Part shown: one piece after another, positions 7,300 through 15,859 of the stretch
Layout of the letters: each line of letters starts with the position of its first letter
Numbering within the stretch: the stretch's first letter is position 1
Source of the DNA: Actinomycetes bacterium
GTDB taxonomy: Bacteria; Actinomycetota; Acidimicrobiia; Acidimicrobiales; Palsa-688
NCBI GenBank assembly: GCA_021787035.1
Contig: JAJYMM010000124.1
Location: 1 to 49,900, forward strand
Length of the DNA: 49,900 nt
Direction: 5' to 3'
Program-made: the position numbers and the translations under genes
Notes under the pieces: generated by a model
What the model was told of the DNA's origin: nothing
The model's input: the letters and a program-made list of their open reading frames with translations, nothing else
The model's database searches: none

Positions 7300-10050
7300 G
7301 TGCCCCAAAGGCGCGACGATGGGTCTGTGATCTTTGACGGCATCTCCCATCAGCTGCCCGACCTCGACCCGACCGAGACCGAGGAGTGGCTCGACTCATT
7401 CGACGCCGTGCTCGAGTTCCATGGCAAGGAGAGGGCGCGGTTCTTGCTGATGAAGCTCCTCGAGCGGGCCAACGGCTGCCAGGTCGGGTTCCCCGCGACG
7501 GTCTCGACGCCCTACGTCAACACGATCCCAGCGAGCCAGGAGCCCTGGTTCCCCGGTGACGAGGAGACCGAGCGCAGGATCCGGGCCTTCATCCGCTGGA
7601 ACGCGGCCGTCATGGTGGTGCGGGCCAACCACGTGGCAGATGGCATCGGTGGGCACCTCGCCTCCTTTGCCTCTTCGGCCGCGCTCTACGAGGTGGGCTT
7701 CAACCACTTCTTCCGGGGCAAGGACGGGGGCGGGCCAGGCGACCAGGTCTTCTTCCAGGGCCACGCCGCTCCTGGCATCTACGCACGAGCCTTTTTGGAG
7801 GGCAGGCTCTCCGACGGCCAGCTCGAGCACTACAGGATGGAACTGGCCGGGGCCGCCGCCGGCACGGGTGGCCTTTCCTCTTACCCCCATCCTCGCCTCA
7901 TGCCAGGCTTTTGGGAGTTCCCCACCGTTTCGATGGGCCTCGGGCCGCTCAACGCGATCTACCAGGCCCACTTCAACCGCTACCTCCACAACCGGGGGAT
8001 CGTGGACACGAGCGGGTCGCGCGTCTGGTGCTTCCTAGGCGACGGGGAGTGCGACGAGCCCGAAACGCTCGGAGCCCTTGGGCTCGCGGGCCGCGAGCAA
8101 CTGGACAACTTGGTCTTCGTTGTCAACGCCAACCTCCAACGCCTGGACGGCCCGGTCCGCGGCAACGGCAAGATCATCCAGGAGCTCGAGGCCGTCTTCC
8201 GAGGAGCCGGTTGGAACGTCATAAAGGTGATCTGGGGCAGCCGTTGGGACGAGCTCCTCGCCCGCGATGTCGACGGGACGTTGCTCAACAAGATGAACAC
8301 CACCGTCGACGGCGAGTTCCAAAAACTTGCCACCGAGGACGGTGCCTACATAAGGGAGCACTTCTTCGGTACCGACCCCAGGCTGAAAAAGCTCGTCGAG
8401 CACCTCTCCGACGAAGAGCTGCGGACGCTCCCGCGGGGCGGCCACGACTACCGGAAGCTCTACGCGGCCTACAAGGCGGCGACGGAAACGACCGGCCAGC
8501 CGACGGTGATCCTCGCCAAGACCATAAAGGGCTGGGCCCTCGGCCCTTCGATCGAGGCCCGCAACTCGACCCACCAGATAAAAAAGATGAACCTAACCGA
8601 GCTAAAGGCGCTCCGCGACCGCCTGAAGCTCCAGGCAGAGATCCCCGACACCTTGCTCGATGACGGCGAGCCCCCGTTTTACCGTCCCTCCGAAGAAAGC
8701 CCCGAGCACCAGTACATGCTTGAGCGCCGGCGCACGCTCGGCGGCCCGCTCCCCAAGCGCGTGGTCAACTACCAGCCGCTCGGGGAACCGGACCGGGCCG
8801 TCTTCGCCGAGTTCGACAAGGGCTCGGGCAACCGCGAGGTCTCGACCACGATGGCTTTCGCGGTGATGTTGCGGGGCCTCCTGCGCGACAAGGCAATAGG
8901 CAAAAGCGTCGTCCCGATGATCCCCGACGAGGCGCGCACCTTCGGGATGGACGCGCTTTTCAAGGACTTCAAGATTTACGCCCCCTTCGGCCAGCTCTAC
9001 GAGCCGGTTGACTCGAAGCTCATGCTCAGCTACTCCGAGGCCAAGGACGGCCAGATAATCGAAGAGGGCATAACCGAGTCCGGTGGCATGGCCGATTTCA
9101 CGGCCGCAGCCACCGCCTACGCCACGTTCGGTACGCCCGTAGTGCCGTTTTACATTTTCTATTCGATGTTCGGGTACCAACGGATGGGCGACTTGGTATG
9201 GGCGGCCGCGGACATGCGGGCGAGGGGGTTCCTCTTCGGGGCGACCGCCGGGCGCACCACGCTTCTGGGCGAAGGCCTCCAGCACGACGATGGCCAGTCT
9301 CATGTACTTTTTTCGGTAGTCCCCAATGTGCAGGCCTACGACCCGGCCTTTGCCTACGAGACCGCGACGGTCGTGTCTGACGGGATCCGAAGGATGTACG
9401 GGGAGGGGGCGGGCGCCGACGGCCACGGCGAGGACATCTTTTATTACATAACGCTCTATAACGAGAACTACGAGCAGCCACCCAAGCCGGAGGGGGTGGA
9501 CGAGGGCATATTGCGGGGCCTGTACAAGTTCTCGCCTGCCCCCGAGGGGCCGCGGCGGCGCGTCGCCGTCCTCTTTTCGGGGTCTGCGAGCCAGGCGGCA
9601 CTCGAGGCGCAACGGCTCCTCGCCGAGCACCACGACGTAGCCGCGGAGCTTTGGAGCGCGACGAGCTACAAGGCCCTGCGCGACGATGCCCTCGCCGTGG
9701 AGCGCCACAACCGCCTCCACCCCTTGGAGCCGGCGCGCACGCCTTACGTGACATCGGCCCTCGCCAGCGCCGAGTGCCCAGTCGTCGCCGTCACGGACTT
9801 CATGAAGGCCGTGCCCGACCAGGTCGCCCGTTGGGTACCGGCCCCCTATGTGACCCTCGGCACCGATGGCTTCGGCAGGAGCGACAACCGGGCAAACCTG
9901 CGGCGCTATTTCGAGACGGACGCGGCCCACGTCGTCGTCGCCGCGCTCGACGCCCTCCGCCAGGCGAGCGAGGCCAAGGCCGAAGAGGTGGAGGACGCCA
10001 TCCGCCGCTACGAGATCGACCCCGATCGGCCCGGTCCCGCCGAGCTGTAG
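7300..10050 (+). CDS. aceE: Pyruvate dehydrogenase E1 component, homodimeric
   Basis: Thiamine-diphosphate enzyme that decarboxylates pyruvate and acetylates the lipoyl group of E2. The match to the homodimeric gamma-proteobacterial/actinobacterial form runs the full length (916 aa). Visible blocks include 'VFFQGHAAPGIYARAFLEGRL', the TPP-binding GDGECDEPE with NANLQRLDGPV, 'NVIKVIWGSRWDELL', 'IPDEARTFGMDALF', 'SMFGYQRMGDL' and 'TTLLGEGLQHDDGQSH'. The GTG at 7300 is supported by a nearby promoter; a second in-frame GTG at 7327 is possible. No E2 or E3 gene lies nearby. About nine of roughly thirty isoleucine codons are AUA, high for such a GC-rich gene. Confidence 0.97.
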   Translation: MPQRRDDGSVIFDGISHQLPDLDPTETEEWLDSFDAVLEFHGKERARFLLMKLLERANGCQVGFPATVSTPYVNTIPASQEPWFPGDEETERRIRAFIRWNAAVMVVRANHVADGIGGHLASFASSAALYEVGFNHFFRGKDGGGPGDQVFFQGHAAPGIYARAFLEGRLSDGQLEHYRMELAGAAAGTGGLSSYPHPRLMPGFWEFPTVSMGLGPLNAIYQAHFNRYLHNRGIVDTSGSRVWCFLGDGECDEPETLGALGLAGREQLDNLVFVVNANLQRLDGPVRGNGKIIQELEAVFRGAGWNVIKVIWGSRWDELLARDVDGTLLNKMNTTVDGEFQKLATEDGAYIREHFFGTDPRLKKLVEHLSDEELRTLPRGGHDYRKLYAAYKAATETTGQPTVILAKTIKGWALGPSIEARNSTHQIKKMNLTELKALRDRLKLQAEIPDTLLDDGEPPFYRPSEESPEHQYMLERRRTLGGPLPKRVVNYQPLGEPDRAVFAEFDKGSGNREVSTTMAFAVMLRGLLRDKAIGKSVVPMIPDEARTFGMDALFKDFKIYAPFGQLYEPVDSKLMLSYSEAKDGQIIEEGITESGGMADFTAAATAYATFGTPVVPFYIFYSMFGYQRMGDLVWAAADMRARGFLFGATAGRTTLLGEGLQHDDGQSHVLFSVVPNVQAYDPAFAYETATVVSDGIRRMYGEGAGADGHGEDIFYYITLYNENYEQPPKPEGVDEGILRGLYKFSPAPEGPRRRVAVLFSGSASQAALEAQRLLAEHHDVAAELWSATSYKALRDDALAVERHNRLHPLEPARTPYVTSALASAECPVVAVTDFMKAVPDQVARWVPAPYVTLGTDGFGRSDNRANLRRYFETDAAHVVVAALDALRQASEAKAEEVEDAIRRYEIDPDRPGPAEL

Positions 10051-10099
10051 GCGTCGCCGCAGGGCGAGATCTGGGCGTGACCCTGGTCTCGCTCCCGGC

Positions 10100-11032
10100 T
10101 CAGAGCTTGCGGTACCTCGCCTCGAAGCCTGAATACACCGCAAAACAAACCAGGCCAGCCGCGGCCAGGAGCAAAAGGGCGGTGCCCGCCGGTGCGCGGT
10201 AGAAAGAAAAGAGAGCCCCTCCTAGGCTCTTGGCTTGCGACGGCTCGTCTCTCACCGCCGCGTCCAACAGGTAGACGGCGACCAGCACCACTAGGGCGCC
10301 GCGAGCCGCTTCACCTGCCACCCCCGTCGCGCGGGCGACCTGGTAAGCCACGCCCCGGAGCCGCCGCGCGTCCAGCGCCTTGGAATAGTCGTGCACCCAC
10401 CCCCACACCGCGAGGCCGAGGCCCCCAAGGGCCAGAGCGGCGCCGGCCAGGCCAACCCAGCCCGGGCCGCCGGGCCAGCGAAGTACGGTGGCCACCAGCG
10501 GTTGAGGGTGTTGCGAAGCCCCGCCCCCGGAGCTCGAAGCAGGGTTTACCGCCAGCCCGGCGGCCCGCCAGCAGAGCACGATGTACAGGCCGCCGATTAC
10601 AGCCCACCCTGCCCGCTGCAACAGGCCGGCTGCCCCTTTCCCGCCCGACAGCGCCTGAGCCAGCCGCCAGGCCGCGTAGCCAAGGAGGCCCACTGCCATG
10701 ACCGCAATAAGTGGGCGCCCGGCTGGCTGTTTGGCAACTTCGGTCAGCGCGCCGGTCCCACTTGGGCTAGAAGGCGAGTGATGCGTCGTGGCGATGTCCG
10801 CGGTCATCAAGGCCAGCAAGACATATATGACGGCCCGCGCGCCGATACCCGCCCGGGCGAGGCGCGCGAACACAGGGTTGGAGCGTGCCCGGCGCGCCTC
10901 GCCCGGGACGTCCTTTAGTGCTTCGCCCGCCTCGGCGCGGGCATGGGCCCTTTCGCCGGCATGTTCGACCTGTTTGGAGGTGCGGTCAGACGAGGAGGGG
11001 GTACCACTGACGCCAGGACGGAGTGCTGCCAT
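10100..11032 (-). CDS. DUF1206 integral membrane protein
   Basis: About 310 aa with an N-terminal charged cytoplasmic region (1-55) and then six hydrophobic segments arranged as three similar two-helix units, each starting with an 'ARAG...AR' type motif ('LARAGIGARAVIYVLLALM', 'LQRAGWAVIGGLYIVLC', 'ARATGVAGEAARGALVVLVAVYLL'). This threefold repeat is characteristic of DUF1206, common in Actinobacteria. Function unknown. Convergent with aceE across a 49-nt gap and divergent from the HhH-GPD gene. Confidence 0.88.
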   Translation of the reverse strand: MAALRPGVSGTPSSSDRTSKQVEHAGERAHARAEAGEALKDVPGEARRARSNPVFARLARAGIGARAVIYVLLALMTADIATTHHSPSSPSGTGALTEVAKQPAGRPLIAVMAVGLLGYAAWRLAQALSGGKGAAGLLQRAGWAVIGGLYIVLCWRAAGLAVNPASSSGGGASQHPQPLVATVLRWPGGPGWVGLAGAALALGGLGLAVWGWVHDYSKALDARRLRGVAYQVARATGVAGEAARGALVVLVAVYLLDAAVRDEPSQAKSLGGALFSFYRAPAGTALLLLAAAGLVCFAVYSGFEARYRKL

Positions 11033-11068
11033 CGTGAGTACTTACCCAGGTTGCCCTGTCGCAACATC

Positions 11069-11097
11069 CTGACGGCGCCGCGCAGGTCTCCTATAGC
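11069..11097 (+). promoter_or_regulatory. Candidate promoter of the HhH-GPD gene
   Basis: CTGACG (11069-11074), a 17-nt spacer and TATAGC (11092-11097), ten bases before the GTG at 11108. It lies in the 75-nt gap between divergent genes. Confidence 0.4.
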
Positions 11098-11107
11098 CTC
11101 TCACCTG

Positions 11108-11701
11108 GTGGCAAAGCTCTACCTCTCGGGCGACCCAGAAGCCGACCAGCTCCTCTCCGAGGACCCCTTGGCCCTCCTTGTCGGCATGGTCCTTGACCAG
11201 CAGATCCCCCTCGAGCGGGCGTTCAGCGCGCCGAGAGACCTACGCCGGCGCCTGGGCAACGAGGACGCCCCACTAGACGCCGAGGTCATCGCATCGATGG
11301 CACCCGACAAGCTGGCGGAGGTGTTTGCCGAGCGGCCGGCCCTCCACCGGTTCCCGTCCTCCAACGCACAGCGGGTCCAGCAGTTGTGCCAGATCGTGAC
11401 CGACCAGTACGGCGGCGTCGCCGCGCGCGTCTGGGAAGAAGCCAGGACCGGCAAGGAGCTATTGCAGCGCATCCAAGCCCTTCCCGGCTTCGGCCAGCAA
11501 AAGGCGAAGATCTTCGTCGCCTTGCTCGGAAAGCAGATGGGGGTCCGCCCACCTGGGTGGCGCGAAGCGTGCCGGCCGTTCGGCGACGCTGGCACCACCT
11601 ACTCCGTAGCCGACATCACGAGCTCGGAGTCATTAGCCAAGGTGAGGGCCTACAAGGCTGCCATGAAACGGGCAGCGAAAGCCGCCGCCGAGCAAGCCTG
11701 A
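11108..11701 (+). CDS. HhH-GPD family DNA glycosylase-like protein
   Basis: Short member (197 aa) of the helix-hairpin-helix DNA glycosylase superfamily, in the actinobacterial group recognised by 'EDPLALLVGMVLDQQIPLERAF' near the start and the hairpin 'LLQRIQALPGFGQQKAKIFVALLGKQMG'. The helix-hairpin-helix LPGFGxxKA is clear. The usual catalytic lysine/aspartate pair and the iron-sulfur cysteines of the EndoIII/MutY branches are not evident, so enzymatic activity is uncertain. The GTG at 11108 is chosen because the domain begins there and a -10-like TATAGC lies just upstream; the longer open frame would overlap the divergent gene. Expected role in base-excision repair is inferred from family only. 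Confidence 0.85.
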   Translation: MAKLYLSGDPEADQLLSEDPLALLVGMVLDQQIPLERAFSAPRDLRRRLGNEDAPLDAEVIASMAPDKLAEVFAERPALHRFPSSNAQRVQQLCQIVTDQYGGVAARVWEEARTGKELLQRIQALPGFGQQKAKIFVALLGKQMGVRPPGWREACRPFGDAGTTYSVADITSSESLAKVRAYKAAMKRAAKAAAEQA

Positions 11702-11767
11702 GGGGACCAGAGGGAGCTCGAGGGCGAGGGTGCCGGAGGGAGCCCGCCGCCAAGAGGGCTCGCAGAG

Positions 11768-12622
11768 CTACGGGCCGGTGGCGCCGGCAGGGACCGCGGC
11801 CGACGCGCCGAGGTGGCGGTCGAACCAGCCGAGCAAGAGGGCTATGGCCCGCGGGTCGTGCATGACCATGTGCCCGGCGCCGGGAAGGACCCGCAGCTCC
11901 GCCGAGGCATGGGCGGCCTCGGCCAGTTCACGGGCGTCTGCTAGGGGTACGACGTCGTCGTTTGCCCCGTGGACTATGAGGAGCGGGCGGGGTGGGACTT
12001 TCGCCGCGAGCGCCGATGGGCGCAGGGCCCGGAGCTCTCGTGCCCAGGCGCCGGCGTCGGGCGGGAAGGAAGGGTCCCGGATCAAGCCTGCGGCCCGGGC
12101 CTGTGCCACGAGGCGGCGGGGGTCGACCACCCGTTCAGTGAACTCGGCCTGGGGGGCAAACGCAGCTACGCCGGCGACAGTTTTGTCCTCACCAGCTGCG
12201 CAGATGGACAGCGTGGCACCAGCGGCGAACCCGACCAGCCAGATCCTCTCGACGCTCGGGCAGGCGCGCAGCGTGCGCATGGCAGCCCCCAGGTCGGCTT
12301 GCCACCCACTTAGCGAGAAGTCCCCCTCGGACACGCCCGTCCCGCGGAAGTCGAAGGTGAGCACGACCGCGCCCGTCTCAGCAGCCAAACGGGCTGCTAA
12401 ATGCGCGAAGCCAAAGCTCGGGGCGGCGGGGGCCCTGCCCGACTGGGGGAAACCGTGCACGAGCACGACACCATGGCGACCCGCACCAGTGGCAGCCGAG
12501 AAACCCGGCCTGAAGAGCAACCCCATGAGCGCCGGCCCACCGGCCTCGCCGAAGTGGACCTCCTCTCCCGCCTCGACGGCCTGGCTGGTCTCGCTCCGCA
12601 TCCACCAAACATAGTGGCGCAC
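11768..12622 (-). CDS. Alpha/beta hydrolase-fold protein lacking the nucleophile serine
   Basis: Cytoplasmic alpha/beta-hydrolase fold of about 284 aa: 'VVLVHGFPQSG' (oxyanion strand), 'LTFDFRGTGVSEGD', the nucleophile elbow, the acid in 'LLIVHGANDDVVPL', and the histidine in 'LPGAGHMVMHDP'. The elbow reads GFAAGA, so the serine of G-x-S-x-G is alanine (codon 12226-12224, residue 133 counting from 12622). With Asp and His kept but the nucleophile missing, it may be a pseudo-enzyme or use another mechanism. The GTG at 12622 lies in the tract just after a terminator hairpin; ATG 12601 is an alternative start. A 5' leader on the same strand (12630-12842) may regulate it. Confidence 0.85.
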   Translation of the reverse strand: MRHYVWWMRSETSQAVEAGEEVHFGEAGGPALMGLLFRPGFSAATGAGRHGVVLVHGFPQSGRAPAAPSFGFAHLAARLAAETGAVVLTFDFRGTGVSEGDFSLSGWQADLGAAMRTLRACPSVERIWLVGFAAGATLSICAAGEDKTVAGVAAFAPQAEFTERVVDPRRLVAQARAAGLIRDPSFPPDAGAWARELRALRPSALAAKVPPRPLLIVHGANDDVVPLADARELAEAAHASAELRVLPGAGHMVMHDPRAIALLLGWFDRHLGASAAVPAGATGP

Positions 12623-12629
12623 AAAGAGA

Positions 12630-12657
12630 ACACGGGAGCGCCTAAGCGCCCCCGTGT
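12630..12657 (-). terminator. Strong intrinsic terminator upstream of the hydrolase gene
   Basis: On the minus strand ACACGGG-x-GCGC pairs with GCGC-x-CCCGTGT around a 4-nt loop: 11 bp with one mismatch. It is followed directly by TTCTCTTTGT. It stands eight bases before the annotated hydrolase start, so it either ends an upstream short transcript or attenuates transcription into the hydrolase gene. Confidence 0.7.
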
Positions 12658-12817
12658 CTATCGCAATACTGGAAAGGCGGGTACCCCGTTTGGTGTACCG
12701 GGCGGGACCAGCTCCCGGCCGAGGCTACCCGGGTGTCTGGCAGGAATTACCAGGCGGTCCAGCAAGCCGCTCAGCGGCCAGCCACCTCCGAGGTCCCTCG
12801 TCGTTGACAACTACTCA

Positions 12818-12836
12818 GCTGGACCACCTCCTTTCT
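12818..12836 (-). promoter_or_regulatory. 19-nt complement of the 16S rRNA 3' end
   Basis: The plus strand reads GCTGGACCACCTCCTTTCT, which differs from the usual actinobacterial 16S 3' terminus GCTGGATCACCTCCTTTCT at one base. An RNA from the minus strand would therefore pair with all 19 terminal bases, the single difference being a G-U wobble. Ordinary ribosome sites in this window match 5-8 bases. Confidence 0.6.
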
Positions 12837-12860
12837 TCGGTGAAAGCTATTGTAACGCGC

Positions 12861-12998
12861 ACGCCGTTTCAGGTGGTGGATATAGGGCGGCCACCTGACC
12901 GAACGTGGGACCGAACGCGCGCGCCGGCCCGCCACTAGGCCCCGATTTCTCCTACCGCTATAGTGCTAATCCTCACCGCGGCTTAGTATGGTGCTCCG
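12861..12998 (+). promoter_or_regulatory. Upstream region of the suf operon
   Basis: The only candidate signal is TAGTAT at 12984-12989, nine bases before the sufC ATG. The ATG has no ribosome site, which suggests a leaderless mRNA. No convincing -35 and no SufR-like operator was recognised. The rest of the stretch shows nothing specific. Confidence 0.35.
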
Positions 12999-13777
<779 letters not shown>

Positions 13778-13790
<13 letters not shown>

Positions 13791-15091
13791 GCCTCATGAG
13801 GAGCCGGGAAGAGGCTGAGATGAGCGGGGCGAGCCAAGCCCTTTCACAGGCCTTGCCAGCCAAGCCGCTCGACGTCGACCGGATCAAGAAGGACTTCCCC
13901 ATCCTCAACCGCCAGGTCCACGGGAAGAGGCTCGTTTACTTGGACTCGGCGGCATCGTCGGAGAAGCCCCTCCTGGTGCTCGAGGCGATGGACCGCTACT
14001 ACCGGACGACCCACGCCAACGTCCACCGAGGCGTCTACCAGATAGCCGAGGAGGCAACGGCCCTCTACGAGGCCGCAAGGGCCAAGGTCGCTCGCTTCAT
14101 AAACGCCGCCGGGCCCGAAGAGGTGGTCTTCACCAAAAACGCCACCGAGGCCATCAACCTCGTTGCCTACTCCTGGGGACGGGCCAACCTGGCGCCACCC
14201 AGGGCCCTCGTCACGAGCGAGATAGAACACCACGCCAACCTCGTGCCCTGGCTCCAGCTCCGAAACGAAAAGGGCACCGAACTGCGCTACTTGGCGCTCG
14301 GGCCGGACGGAAAGCTCGACCTGTCCCCACTCCCGGCCCTCCTCGAGGGTGCGGGGCTCGTCGCTGTCACGGCCGCCTCCAACGTCCTCGGCACGCTGCC
14401 ACCGGTGCGCCAGATCGCGGACGCGGCGCACGCCGCAGGGGCGCTCGTGCTCTTGGACGGTGCCCAGTTCGTGCCGCATCTCCCAACAGACGTTGCCGAG
14501 CTCGGCGCCGACTTCCTCGCCTTCAGCGGGCACAAGATGCTCGGGCCGACCGGCATAGGCGTTCTGTGGGCGAGGCGAGAGCTGCTGGAGGCCATGCCGC
14601 CATTCCTGACCGGCGGCGAAATGATCCGGGACGTCCGCTTGGACGGGTTCACCACGACCGACATCCCTTGGAAGTTCGAAGCCGGTACCCCGCCCATAGC
14701 CGAGGCGATCGGGCTCGGCGCCGCCGTCGACTACCTTTGCGCCTTGGGTATGGCGTCAGTTCGTGCCCACGAACAGGCGCTCACGGCCTACGCCATGCGT
14801 TCGCTGAAGGAGCGCTACGGTGACGACGTGACAATTCACGGGCCGGCGGCGAGCGAGGAGCGAGCCGGGGTCGTCTCCTTCTCCTACAAGGACGTCCATG
14901 CGCACGACATCTCCCAGATCCTCGACGAGGCCGGGGTCTGCGTCAGGGCCGGCCACCACTGCGCCAAGCCGCTCATGCGCCGCCTCTGCGTCCCCGCGAC
15001 CGCCCGGGCCTCGTTCTCTGTCTACAACGACGAAGCTGACGTTGACGTCCTGGTTGAAGCGCTCGGCCGAGCCGGCGCTCTCTTCGGCTAG
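13778..15091 (+). CDS. sufS: Cysteine desulfurase SufS
   Basis: PLP enzyme that takes sulfur from cysteine and passes the persulfide to SufU. Visible features: 'YLDSAASSEKP', 'THANVHRGVY', 'ATEAINLVAYSWG', 'SEIEHHANLVPW', PLP aspartate in 'VLLDGAQFVPH', the PLP lysine in 'AFSGHKMLGPTGIGVLW', and the active-site Cys in 'VRAGHHCAKPLM'. Length 437 aa, slightly long because of the N-terminus. Methionines at residues 7 and 15 (13796, 13820) are alternative starts; the last has GAAGAGG upstream. Overlaps sufC and is followed 12 nt later by sufU, so the three are one operon. Confidence 0.97.
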
Positions 15092-15103
15092 ACCGGGGTA
15101 ACT

Positions 15104-15739
15104 ATGCCGGGCCTCGAAGACCTCTACCGCGAGATCATCCTCGACCACTACCGCAACCCGCGAAACCGCGGGGAGCTGCCCTCGCCGCCGGCGCTCAGGG
15201 CGGAGGGGTTCAACCCGCTGTGCGGGGACGAGGTCGTCATCTCGCTCACCATCGACGGAGACATAATCACGGACCTAAAGGTTGGCGGCCAGGGCTGTTC
15301 CATCTCGCAGTCCTCAGCTTCGATGATGTCGGCCGCCATCAAGGGCAAGACGGTGGCGCAGGCCCGCAGCACGGTGAAGGCCTTCCGCGCCATGATGTCG
15401 CTTCATGGCCAGCAGCTCGACGGGGTGCCGCCGAGCCCCGGCGGGTTGGGGGCCGGCGGGTTGGGTGGCCCGGGTAGCCAGGGCGGGCTGGGTGCGGCCC
15501 CGGGCGGTGGGGACGGCTCGGCCGTCGGCGCCGGCGCGGCGGGCGAGGGCGGCTTGCCCGACGACGTCGCGCCCGACGAGCGCACCGCGGCCGAGGTGGC
15601 AGCGGCTGAAGGCGTTGTGCTCGGCGACCTCGAGGCACTCCAGGGTGTGGTCAAGTTCCCCGTGCGCATAAAGTGCGCGACCCTGCCGTGGCACACGCTC
15701 ACCCAGGCGCTCGACGAGGCCCAAAAGCACGACGCGTAG
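15104..15739 (+). CDS. sufU: SufU-type zinc-dependent sulfurtransferase with a Gly-rich insertion
   Basis: Accepts persulfide from SufS and passes it to the SufBCD scaffold. The three conserved cysteines and the aspartate of the zinc site are present: Cys40 and Asp42 in 'NPLCGDEV', Cys65 in 'GQGCSIS', Cys191 in 'RIKCATLPWHTL'. The domain is interrupted after the helix 'VKAFRAMM' by about 65 residues (101-165), mostly Gly, Ala, Pro and Ser. This makes the protein 211 aa rather than about 150. The insertion replaces the short loop that in normal SufU links this helix to 'LGDLEALQGV'. The frame is intact, so a disordered loop is likely. Confidence 0.93.
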   Translation: MPGLEDLYREIILDHYRNPRNRGELPSPPALRAEGFNPLCGDEVVISLTIDGDIITDLKVGGQGCSISQSSASMMSAAIKGKTVAQARSTVKAFRAMMSLHGQQLDGVPPSPGGLGAGGLGGPGSQGGLGAAPGGGDGSAVGAGAAGEGGLPDDVAPDERTAAEVAAAEGVVLGDLEALQGVVKFPVRIKCATLPWHTLTQALDEAQKHDA

Positions 15740-15794
15740 GCGACGGGCGGCGCCCTCCGGTAGAGGTGCGCCGACAACACGTGCTCGCTCCGGT

Positions 15795-15810
15795 TGGCGC
15801 CGCGGCGCCA
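15795..15810. terminator. Perfect GC palindrome between convergent genes
   Basis: TGGCGCCGCGGCGCCA is a 16-bp perfect palindrome, 55 nt after the sufU stop and 50 nt before the end of the convergent oxidoreductase gene. It can form a 6-bp hairpin with a 4-nt loop on either strand. There is no U-tract. Confidence 0.4.
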
Positions 15811-15859
15811 GCTCAGGCGGCGGCTCCGGCGGCTTCGGCGGTGATTGCCCCGGTTGCTC

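Larger units (their letters stand above)
12630..12842 (-). ncRNA. Candidate small RNA or attenuator leader with a 16S 3'-end complement
   Basis: A compact unit on the minus strand. A -10-like TACAAT (12854-12849) would start transcription near 12842; no good -35 is visible. The RNA would begin with AGAAAGGAGGTGG-type sequence complementary to the 16S rRNA tail, followed by an 8-bp stem (GGTCCAGC at 12825-12818 with GCTGGACC at 12763-12756) enclosing a GCCGC/GCGGC hairpin (12778-12766), and ends at the strong terminator 12657-12630. A 50-codon frame from TTG 12810 to TAG 12658 fills most of it, but its start lies 16 nt from the Shine-Dalgarno-like motif, too far for normal use. Existence as an RNA is inferred from signals only. 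Confidence 0.45.

Noticed and set aside
8602..10143. Long minus-strand open frame of 513 codons
   Set aside because: Antisense of aceE, low-complexity Arg/Gly/Val-rich translation, no start signal.
12658..12810. Small 50-aa protein gene (TTG start) upstream of the terminator
   Set aside because: The start is 16 nt from the Shine-Dalgarno-like motif and the translation resembles no known protein; kept only as a remark under the candidate RNA.
12818..12836. A fragment of a 16S rRNA gene
   Set aside because: Only 19 nt match; the upstream sequence does not resemble helix 44/45 of 16S rRNA.
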